A DNA stretch of 6,362 nucleotides from Candidatus Altimarinota bacterium (GTDB taxonomy: Bacteria; Patescibacteriota; Gracilibacteria; BD1-5; UBA6164). The stretch spans positions 1 through 6,362 of the forward strand of contig JAHDGX010000052.1 of NCBI GenBank assembly GCA_020631575.1. Direction: 5' to 3'. Numbering within the stretch: position 1 is the stretch's first letter; each line of letters opens with the position of its first letter. A model generated the notes under the pieces. The model was given only the letters and a program-made list of their open reading frames with translations. It was not told the DNA's origin and did not search any database. Positions 1 to 6,240 of the stretch are shown here, one piece after another. Both the position numbers and the translations under genes were made by a program.

Positions 1-983
1 AGCTGGTTTTCAAAACACTCTTTCATAGAGGCTATATCCATCTCTGGAGTAGAACCAATGAGATTTGGCATCATGTGCGCTACAACTTTAAATCATGCAT
101 CTTTAAGCATCTTTGTTGCTGCAATAGATTCCTGATTTCCATGACCTCGTTTATTTAATTCGTTTATGCTGTCATCTGTTGTTTGGTATCAGATTTCTAC
201 TCTCGTGACTCCGTAGCTTCTGAGCCTGACTATTTCCTCTGGAGTAATCCAATCTGGACGAGTCTCGATTGCCATCCCGATAACTCTCTGAGCGCATTTT
301 TGATTTCTTTCAAGCGCTTCATCCAGAGTTTTAGATTCATACATCTTAAATCACTTTTGGAGCTTAAAACTCGCAAACCTATCATGTGCGTAGTCTGTTT
401 TTTCGATATGAGGTTTCATGTCTGCGTAACTATTAAACGCATCATAGATTCATTTAATAAACTCTTCCTGATATTTTTTAGGATAAAACGACCAAGTTCC
501 TCCAATAATCCTAACATCGTTTTTTTCTATTTTATGACCTGTTACTTCGAGAGCTCTCAGTCTGTTTTGTATTTGCATGACAGGATCGAACTTGTTGAGC
601 TCTGCTCTCATCACTGCTGGTTCATGAGGTATATATGATTTTGGGAGTCACTCAAAAGTTGGACAGTATACGCACTTCCCAGGACAACCCCAAAACTTTG
701 TGAGAAGAGAGATAACGGTTACTCCTGAGAGAGATCTTACTCCTCGCTTTCGCAGGAGTCTCCTCATAACATCGTCTTCTCAGAACTCCTCTGCTTTTAC
801 ACGTTCATCATACCTTTCAAGAATCCTGATACTTGGAAATGGTTTTGGAATATCATATCCCTTATAAATGTCATTTTTAACTTTATGGAATGCTTCTTTT
901 GAAAAGTTTGGATTTGTAGCTAATTGCTTCCGTCATTCGTCTATTATCTTATCGAGAATTTCTTGTGTCCTATCCATGAGCAT
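1..983 (-). CDS. elp3: Elp3-family tRNA wobble-uridine modification enzyme (radical SAM part; C-terminus off the window)
   Basis: Elp3 proteins use a radical SAM domain and a C-terminal acetyltransferase domain to place a carboxymethyl-type group on U34 of tRNA. The 327 residues seen include the N-terminal helical part and most of the radical SAM domain. The FeS cluster motif is C100-x3-C104-x2-C107 (CPGKCVYCP). It is preceded by LRKRGVRSLSGV (residues 77-88) and followed by EPAVMRAELNKFDP (121-134), RLRALEVTGH (141-150), GGTWSFYP (161-168), ETRPDWITPEE (240-250) and YGVTRVEIGYQ (257-267). Seven codons are TGA, and those at residues 112, 265 and 297 fall on glycines expected in the family. 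The acetyltransferase domain would lie beyond base 1. ATG at 983 is chosen; a second in-frame ATG is at 977. There is no Shine-Dalgarno sequence, but a good promoter lies just upstream, so the mRNA leader would be very short. The family call is firm; completeness of the gene is unknown. Confidence 0.95.
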
Positions 984-1002
984 TAATATTTTTAATGCAT
1001 GG

Positions 1003-1030
1003 ATTATAGCGAAGAGTAGGTTTTTTTCAA
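1003..1030 (-). promoter_or_regulatory. Sigma70-type promoter for elp3
   Basis: On the minus strand, TTGAAA (1025-1030) and a perfect TATAAT (1003-1008) are separated by 16 bp. Transcription would start near 996, leaving a leader of about 13 nt before ATG 983, too short for a normal ribosome binding site. The promoter begins directly after the terminator of the upstream gene, so elp3 is probably its own transcription unit. Confidence 0.65.
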
Positions 1031-1031
1031 T

Positions 1032-1063
1032 AAAAAAGAGCATCTATTGAGATACTCTTTTTT
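1032..1063 (-). terminator. Intrinsic terminator of the pilin-like surface protein gene
   Basis: Arms 1032-1045 and 1050-1063 pair over 14 positions with a single mismatch (C1041/A1054) around the 4-nt loop ATTG. The A-run of one arm and T-run of the other make it work in either direction. It sits 4 bp beyond the stop codon of the minus-strand gene ending at 1067, so it most likely ends that mRNA. Confidence 0.8.
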
Positions 1064-1066
1064 CGT

Positions 1067-3229
1067 TTATTTGATTTCTATATCGAAGAGTGAGTCAGGC
1101 ATTGAATTATCCATTTTTATATAATTTCATTTTGTGATTCTTTCTAAAGAGTCATTTCTTATTGTATATCAACTTACCTGGTAAAAGGCTCGAGTTTTTC
1201 ACTCTGTTTTTAAAGAATATGTTCTAATATCATAAGGTATTCACATTTTTGAAATAATAGGACTTCCGTTAAGATTTAGCTCGTTGAAATTTATGGTTCA
1301 GCTGTAGAGGGTCCCACTAGCAGTTTTTACTACTTCTTTATTACTCACATAATTATCAAGAGATTTTCATGATGAAGTAACGTCAACTTCAATAGCAGAT
1401 GCTATAGTTCGTAAGTCAGAGCTTGTAGAAATATTGATAAGAGTCGCTTCCTGCTGAGTATAAGTGTTATTTCAGTTTTTTAATTTTTCGAATTTTTCAC
1501 GTGCCTGTTTTGCCCTTTCTTTTTCTATGATTTTTTTGTTTATTTTTATAAGAGTATCAAGATTTTTTTGCGGGATTACATTTGCAGGAGTTTCAAATTT
1601 TGATTCTGGAGTATCTGATAGAGTAAAATTATAATTTATTGACTGCTTTCCAGAAGCAATATTTGGTATATTTAAAGTATAGTTAATGTCTCACTTTACG
1701 AGAGAAGGAGTAGTTTCCATGTTCCAGTTTGCTTTTATGTCTCAGGTAATCGGAGATGCATTTGCTCACATCGTAAGTTCTCCTGAAAGTACCATACTTC
1801 ATGTATGTGTTGTTTGAGTAATATTTCAAGAAGTCTGTAGTATTGCTTCTCATGTTATACTGAGTGGATCATGAGAAAACATATTTGTAATCTTGACATC
1901 ATATGATTCAGGGAGGAAGCTTGCATTCATAGATCCATTAATCTTTACTCCTGCAAGCGAATCTAGTCTCTTATCTTCAAACTCCTCAGGAGCTACAAAA
2001 GAATAATCTCACATAATTTTTGTATCTTGGAGTGTTCAGGTAAGTGTCAGATTTGAATCAAAATTATAACTCGGTATATCAATATCTACGTAACCACTCA
2101 TATTATCTCATAGTTGTTCAATAAGCATTCAACTTCCTGTTACAGTATCATTAATAATCCTCATATATACTTTTGTTGATTCACTTTTTGTGAGTGAAAA
2201 AGTAGATTCTGCCCCTACTTCAAAATTAATCTCGATATCAGATGATTCAGGAGCATTTACGAGAGCATCAAACACATAATGTACTTTTGTAGTGTTAAGC
2301 TCAATGTAAAAGTTTGAAATTTCATGAACAGGGCTTTGTTTAAATTTTTCTATGAACTCTATATATTCATCTCTATCACATGCTTGGTAACTACTCTTAA
2401 ATTTTTCATAGCTAAATGAATTAGACTTAGGGTATCTACTAATATCTACTTCTCATTCTGCTACTATATCTACCTTCATTAAAGTACATATAGCTTGAGA
2501 AGGAGCTAAGTGGTATTTAGTTTCTTCCTGCCTATGGGCCGAAAAAACTACTTCATTTTTTAAGAATTCTGTAATTTCTTGTTGTAATTCGGCTGTTTCA
2601 GCTCCTTGTGATGTAAGCTGCGCTTCTATAATTGAATAGAGAAAATTTTCACTTAAGTTTATATATTTTCATGAGTCTCATAATTTATTGAGAGTCATAA
2701 TTACTTCTTCTGGAAGTATCTCAGATCAGAGAGAACTGAGATCTGTTTTAAGATTTTTTACTTGTATGTATGATCATGAGGCATTCGCTAACATATGGAG
2801 AGTATCTAGATTCATGCCTGCAGTGATTTGTTCTCCTAGCATCTGAGCCGATCAGCTCATAGTAAGTCATTCTAATAATAAGTCTATTCATGTTTCATTA
2901 TATTGTAAATCAATAGTGTCTACATTCATAGATCATCCTCCTCCTCAAAATGAAGAGTTAGCATCCAGACTGAATCACATTACTCCATTTATTTTCTGAG
3001 ACTTAGACGCATTTATAGCTTTTTGGTATTCTTTTTCTATTTCATCTACAGCTTTCTTTTGTAGAGTCAGTATTTTTTGATTTACTTCTTCCAGAGCATA
3101 ACTATCACTATATCAAGGAGTAAAAATATTTTTAACTGCTGGAATATATGTGTATGCAGCAAATCATGCTCCACCTATAATTCAAAGAATTATAATAGTA
3201 TAAAAGAGTCTTTTGAGAGTTTTCTTCAT
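1067..3229 (-). CDS. Membrane-anchored, beta-rich surface protein with a pilin-like C-terminal region (720 aa)
   Basis: I do not recognise the whole protein. A positive N-terminus (MKKTLKR) is followed by one hydrophobic helix at about residues 8-30, so it is probably anchored with the rest outside. Residues 41-75 are a charged, probably helical stalk. The long middle is rich in S, T, N and beta-type segments. The motif KING occurs at 79-82 and 429-432, each starting a similar strand-rich stretch, which suggests repeated domains. Only two cysteines were seen (C248, C284), a possible disulfide. A charged helix (about 555-590) leads to SDLRTIASAIEV from residue 604, followed by a G/Y-rich tail that looks like the globular part of type IV pilins and pseudopilins. 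About 31 codons are TGA; in one glycine run TGA and GGA alternate (TGA-GGA-GGA-GGA-TGA). The gene ends just before a terminator. ATG 3229 has no Shine-Dalgarno sequence. The frame is certain; the pilin relation and surface role are inferred. Confidence 0.85.
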
Positions 3230-3254
3230 AAGTGTAAATAAAAAGGTATCTTTT

Positions 3255-3285
3255 ATATTAAAACATAAAAAATACTTTTTGTAAA
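3255..3285 (-). promoter_or_regulatory. Weak promoter candidate for the surface protein gene
   Basis: On the minus strand, TTTACA (3280-3285) and TAATAT (3255-3260) lie 19 bp apart, upstream of ATG 3229. The spacing is long and the 84-bp gap is so AT-rich that chance matches are expected. The same gap holds a 12-bp palindrome (TTTAAGCTTAAA, 3289-3300) and a weak imperfect inverted repeat (3241-3249 with 3272-3280). I see no convincing terminator for the phosphoesterase gene that ends at 3314. Confidence 0.25.
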
Positions 3286-3313
3286 TATTTTAAGCTTAAA
3301 CTCAATAAAATAG

Positions 3314-4312
3314 TTATGAGAGAATTTTTTCTGTTTCTCATAATAACATTTTTTCTATCACTGCGGCTGATTCTTCACTTTGAAATCATGCCGCTTGTTT
3401 GTGACCACCTCCTCAGAAAATCTCGCATATACTTGCAACATCGTATCACTCCTGGGACCTCGTTGAGATTTTATTTTCTCAGGTCTCTAGAGGGTAGAGA
3501 AGAAAAGCGACTTTTACTCCTTCTATGTTTATGAGTATTTCTGAGATAAATCATTTAAAGCAGCCGGAGAGTTCGGACTCGTCTAGTCATAAGTCACTCA
3601 GTGACGCTCTATCAAGCACGACGGAGCAAACAGTGTCATTGTAGTGATAGGTGACATGAGAGAGAGCATATTGCCACACTTTCATCTGATTTTTACTTCG
3701 TTTTTTATATAATTCACTGATAGGAAGCCTAAAGTCTGCTCATAAATCGAGTAAAAGTGCTCAAGCCCTCAGTGTACTTGAACGAGTATTTGTATTGAAA
3801 TACATATTGCTATCAGTTTGAAGACCTGTATAGAGAAGTGTTGCAGCCTGCGGAGACACAAACTCTTCGTATCAGAGATACTCAGTTATGATAGTAATAA
3901 GCTCACATACACTGCTTGCATGTGGATCGATGATATTTGTGTTTCCATATCCGGGATTTGATACGTGATGATCTATGACACATAGATGCTTTTCGTCAAA
4001 GACTTCTTTCCATGTAATATAACTTTCCCCAAGCCTCCCAGTATCACTTGAATCAAGAGCAATAATGAGATCTGGGTTAAATGCTTTCACATCTAGATCT
4101 GGCTGTATGATATCTGTATGTCATGTGAAGTGAAGCATATCTGGTACTGGAGCATCGTTGATAGCTTTTACATCTTTTTTCATGGCTCGCAGCATCAAAG
4201 CAAGTCCTCCGAGACTTCCCCAAGCATCACCATCCATACGGATATGATTAATAAGCAAGATTCTCCTCGCTTTTTGTATCAGTTTCCCAAGTTTTTGTAT
4301 TTCTTTTTCCAA
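3314..4312 (-). CDS. nrnA: DHH/DHHA1 phosphoesterase, NrnA-like (nano-RNase / pAp phosphatase)
   Basis: This is a complete 332-residue member of the DHH family, the usual length for NrnA. These cytoplasmic metal-dependent enzymes degrade oligoribonucleotides of a few bases and dephosphorylate pAp. The motifs appear in order: H23-x3-D27-G-D29 within HIRMDGDAWGS; D87 and D90 in ALDSSDTGRLG; the signature D114-H115-H116 in VIDHHVSNPGYG; D167 in TGLQTDSNMYF; and the DHHA1 substrate-binding motif GGGGHKQAAG at 300-309. Eleven codons are TGA, including the first glycine of GGGGH and the glycine of AAG, so the gene is intact only with TGA = Gly. The start is taken as TTG 4312, placing the first motif about 20 residues in, as usual; no in-frame ATG lies between it and the upstream stop, and no Shine-Dalgarno sequence is seen. 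It starts 62 bp after the preceding gene, so co-transcription is possible. A c-di-AMP or pApA role (GdpP/PDE2-like) cannot be excluded from sequence alone. Confidence 0.92.
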
Positions 4313-4374
4313 GATTGAATGATAAGAGATATTTATGTCATAAAGTATAGAAATATTTTATGAAAAGGGAAGGA

Positions 4375-5409
4375 TTAGTTTTTTCGATTTACATATCATC
4401 TCTCTTCTAATATTTTTCTTTCTAAACCTTGTAGGCTCTGAAAGAAATCTTGAAGTATCATTTGAATACTGGCATTATGTGTAAATCTATTGGTGTCAGT
4501 TCTACGCTCTAGTTCTATTCAAGACATAACAGAATTAGGTATAGAATGATCCATTCATGCAGATATTACACATGGGGCTGTTCCTAAGTGACTTTTTCTT
4601 GAATGACTTAGATAAACACAAGCACTATCAGCTTTACTCATAATTTGAGTAAACCCTTCTCATTTCACCTCTAAGAATGTAGTATTTTCATCTTCAAATA
4701 ACTCTTCACTCGGTTTATTTCAAGTCAATCTAGGGATGATATTTATTCCAGTAAATAAATGAGAATATCATTGTTTGATATATGTTTGAGTAAATAATAT
4801 AAAAGCTTCTGCAATTTCAGGATAATCAACATATTGCCCATAACGTAGGTATATATTAAGAGTGATACGAGGTAGTTCAGGGCTTACATACTGAAACTCT
4901 CTTTCTTGCTCTAACAGAAAAATACTACAAACTTCACGCAAAAATTCAATCTCACAAAAATCTGGATTAGATTTTACCTGTCTTGCTAGCATTTCTTCTA
5001 AAAAAGTACTACAGACATTTTGTCCATGCGTATGTCACATATATCTATTTATAGGAAAACTTTCCATCTCTCCTTTTGAGCCAAGAATAGAAAGTATTCG
5101 CTCAAAAGAATTATCGTGAGTAATGTCTATCATTCTTCGGAATTGTGGATCTTCCAACATTTTGGCTACGCTTTTCTTATTATATTTAGTAAGTAAACGG
5201 GATAAGTTTATGGAATTTATGTTATCATATTTATTTCTAAAAAGAATAACCAAATCTGCTATCTCTAGAACTGCTATTAAATGTTCACTTATTCAAGCTA
5301 ATTCAATTCATGTACTGCGACTTCTTAGGATCTGGCCTCGTTTTTTATGGGAGAGATATTGTAAATCACTCCCTTGAATCAGATTACGTAAATCTCATCT
5401 AAAAACCAT
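4375..5409 (-). CDS. Uncharacterised 344-residue protein
   Basis: I do not recognise a family. The frame is open from ATG 5409 to TAA at 4375-4377 once ten TGA codons are read as glycine, and codon use matches its neighbours. The protein is mixed-charge with no signal peptide and no convincing membrane segment. The most hydrophobic part, about residues 41-54, is interrupted by E and D. It has five scattered cysteines (in QNVCST, DFCEIE, REVCSI, SACVYL and APCVIS), which fits a cytoplasmic protein rather than an exported one. A HTHGQN stretch near residue 126 and the acidic-aromatic EQEREFQYVSPELP stretch are noticeable, but I cannot link them to a known active site. A promoter candidate lies just upstream and an intrinsic terminator upstream of that. 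No Shine-Dalgarno sequence precedes the ATG. No clear terminator follows, so it may read into the phosphoesterase gene 62 bp downstream. Confidence 0.8.
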
Positions 5410-5432
5410 AGGATATAATTATATTGATAATT

Positions 5433-5460
5433 AATATAATAAATAGTCAATAAAAATCAA
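5433..5460 (-). promoter_or_regulatory. Promoter candidate for the uncharacterised 344-residue protein gene
   Basis: On the minus strand, TTGATT (5455-5460) and TATATT (5433-5438) are 16 bp apart, giving a leader of about 17 nt before ATG 5409. A second pairing, TTGACT (5445-5450) with TATAAT (5418-5423), has a 21-bp spacer and is less likely. The -35 box begins 5 bp after the T-tract of a terminator, the same packing seen upstream of elp3. Confidence 0.45.
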
Positions 5461-5465
5461 GACGT

Positions 5466-5504
5466 AAAAAAAGACTCAGTGTTTTGGGTAAAATTGACTG
5501 AGTC
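5466..5504 (-). terminator. Strong intrinsic terminator
   Basis: On the minus strand GACTCAGT (5497-5504) pairs perfectly with ACTGAGTC (5473-5480). A TTTT/AAAA pairing extends the stem inside, and a run of seven T follows (5466-5472). On the plus strand the stem is not followed by T, so it acts on minus-strand transcripts. No protein gene ends here, so it must end either a non-coding RNA or a leader transcript of the gene starting at 5409. Confidence 0.85.
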
Positions 5505-5559
5505 ATTATTATGTCCAGATTCACTTCCTGAGACTATTATTTTTAGTTTATTCGTCCAG
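5498..5559. repeat. Degenerate tandem duplication, CTGAG...ATTATT...GTCCAG
   Basis: Two copies of the same ordered blocks are present on the plus strand, at 5498-5518 and 5528-5559. Each has CTGAG, then ATTATT, then GTCCAG; the second is longer by an insertion before GTCCAG. The first copy includes one arm of the terminator. The match is short and gapped, so chance is possible. Confidence 0.35.
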
Positions 5560-5755
5560 GGGAAAAAGGATCGGTTTTGAAGTGCTAATCCTGGCTCTTC
5601 GATGAGAATCATAAAGATTCTTTCGAACTTTCTGATTCTCTAGAATCTAACCTCCCTTGGGTAATTATTTAAGAGTTATTCACCATACTCTTTTATTTTT
5701 ATTTTGGTCTAGACTGGCTAGATAAATTTTTTGTTTTTTTGATGAGTTTTTTAGC

Positions 5756-5813
5756 GATACTATTTACTGCCCAATCTATCAGAAAAGTGATAAACTCAGC
5801 AGTAAATAATATC
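5756..5813. other. Long stem-loop (58 nt)
   Basis: Arms 5756-5770 and 5799-5813 pair at 14 of 15 positions (GATA, one mismatch, then a 10-bp TATTTACTGC stem). A symmetric 6/6 internal loop follows, then a 5-bp TATCA/TGATA stem (5777-5781 with 5788-5792) closed by a GAAAAG hexaloop. It is not followed directly by a T-tract on either strand, so it is not a simple terminator. On the minus strand it lies upstream of the putative RNA at 5466-5692 and could belong to it. Confidence 0.55.
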
Positions 5814-5835
5814 TTTTCTCATGTTTTTGTTTTTA

Positions 5836-5882
5836 TTTTTGTGTTTTAGTTACCTAAAACAGTGTTTTTGTGTTTGGGTTAC
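5836..5882. repeat. 18-bp direct repeat
   Basis: The 18-bp unit TTTTTGTGTTTNNGTTAC occurs at 5836-5853 and 5865-5882 with two mismatches, 29 bp apart. Between and overlapping them, GTTTTAG (5843-5849) and CTAAAAC (5854-5860) form a 7-bp hairpin with a TTAC loop. Low complexity limits confidence in a function. Confidence 0.45.
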
Positions 5883-5924
5883 TTATTGGATTTCTATAAG
5901 GCCCGACTTGAGAAGTAAGATTCT

Positions 5925-5966
5925 GATGTAAGGAACATAAGTAAATTACAGATGTAACTTACATAA
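5925..5966. repeat. 16-bp direct repeat with an overlapping hairpin
   Basis: GATGTAANNNACATAA occurs at 5925-5940 and 5951-5966, 26 bp apart. GTAA-A-TTAC and GTAA-C-TTAC (5941-5949 with 5954-5962) form a 9-position hairpin with one mismatch and an AGAT loop. Both the spacing and the inverted symmetry would suit a protein-binding site, but this is only a possibility. Confidence 0.4.
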
Positions 5967-6106
5967 ACAATTATATAGTATTTTTCTCTTTCCTTCAAAG
6001 ATTCACACAAACTTTCTCAAAAAAACTTTTCATATTTTCATTTTTTCCTTATAAATAGGGAAGAACTAATGTGTGTTTTTTGTGAAGAAAAATATTTTTA
6101 GTGACA

Positions 6107-6139
6107 AAAAATCACTCAAAAATCACATAAAAATCATGC
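6107..6139 (+). repeat. Three tandem 11-bp units (AAAAATCA core)
   Basis: The units AAAAATCACTC (6107-6117), AAAAATCACAT (6118-6128) and AAAAATCATGC (6129-6139) follow one another without a gap. All three share AAAAATCA. The period equals about one helical turn, so the A-tracts would be in phase and bend the DNA. The array begins inside an inverted pair GTGA-N7-TCAC (6101-6115). It lies about 100 bp upstream of the right-hand gene, where an activator or operator array would fit. Confidence 0.5.
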
Positions 6140-6197
6140 ATTTTTCATACACTTTGTGCAAATAAATGATACAAAATTAAGGTCAGTTTAAGATTTG

Positions 6198-6226
6198 TTG
6201 AAAAATAGTTAAATATATAAAATAAT
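6198..6226 (+). promoter_or_regulatory. Promoter candidate for the right-hand gene
   Basis: TTGAAA (6198-6203) and AATAAT (6221-6226) are 17 bp apart; TATAAAAT (6216-6223) overlaps as another possible -10 at poorer spacing. The start would be close to ATG 6241, again leaving almost no leader. Confidence 0.3.
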
Positions 6227-6240
6227 ACTTTAAATAAGCG

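Larger units (their letters stand above)
5466..5692 (-). ncRNA. Putative structured small RNA or leader RNA ending at the terminator
   Basis: No reading frame of note covers this stretch, yet on the minus strand it has successive hairpins and ends in a strong terminator. From 5' to 3' these are AAGAGT/ACTCTT (5671-5692), a perfect 8-bp stem GAGAATCA/TGATTCTC (5604-5611 with 5633-5640), a CCAGG/CCTGG or AGGAT/ATCCT stem around 5555-5595, and the terminator. GC is higher here than in the flanking T-rich DNA. I looked for conserved cores of tmRNA, RNase P RNA, SRP RNA, 6S RNA, T-box and common riboswitches and found none convincing. The 5' end is not defined and could lie further upstream, including the hairpin at 5756-5813. 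It could be a free small RNA or a regulatory leader of the gene at 5409. The packed downstream promoter slightly favours an independent RNA. Confidence 0.4.
5693..6240. other. Gene-free, AT-rich intergenic stretch between divergent genes
   Basis: I find no credible gene here in any frame with TGA read as glycine; the longest ATG frames are about 20 codons. The left part (to about 5900) is strongly T-rich on the plus strand. It holds a weak plus-strand hairpin TCTAG/CTAGA (about 5708-5722) followed by a T-tract, a 58-nt stem-loop and an 18-bp direct repeat. A GC-richer patch (GGCCCGAC) is at 5900-5907. From 5967 to 6106 the only structure I see is a 12-bp palindrome AAAAATATTTTT (6088-6099). 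Three 11-bp units follow, then the probable promoter of the right-hand gene. Confidence 0.6.

Noticed and set aside
183..638. 151-residue plus-strand open frame
   Set aside because: It lies antisense to elp3, whose translation is conserved throughout; its own product is low-complexity F/S/I-rich and matches nothing.
3872..4312. Two short separate genes or a broken pseudogene of a DHH phosphoesterase
   Set aside because: The fragments are in one frame and join across TGA codons at conserved glycines; with TGA = Gly the gene is full length with all motifs.
1..5409. TGA read as tryptophan (code 4)
   Set aside because: TGA falls on conserved glycines (VEIG, GGGGH, AAG) and within a glycine run, while TGG is used where Trp occurs.
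5513..5535. Glycine-riboswitch-like CTCAGG...GGAC on the minus strand
   Set aside because: The other conserved core blocks (GCCGAAGG-type and the paired P1 strands) are absent, and the match is only two short words.
5559..5585. tmRNA-like 5' end on the plus strand (GGGG followed by CGGTTTTGAAGTG)
   Set aside because: It lacks the expected TTCGAC, and there is no matching 3' end with a T-arm and CCA, nor a tag frame downstream.
5612..5632. tRNA T-loop-like GTTCGAAAG on the minus strand
   Set aside because: The flanking bases do not form a 5-bp T-stem, and no acceptor, D or anticodon arm can be drawn.
5764..5823. 20-codon minus-strand frame starting at ATG 5823
   Set aside because: It coincides with the long stem-loop, has no ribosome binding site and is too short to distinguish from chance.
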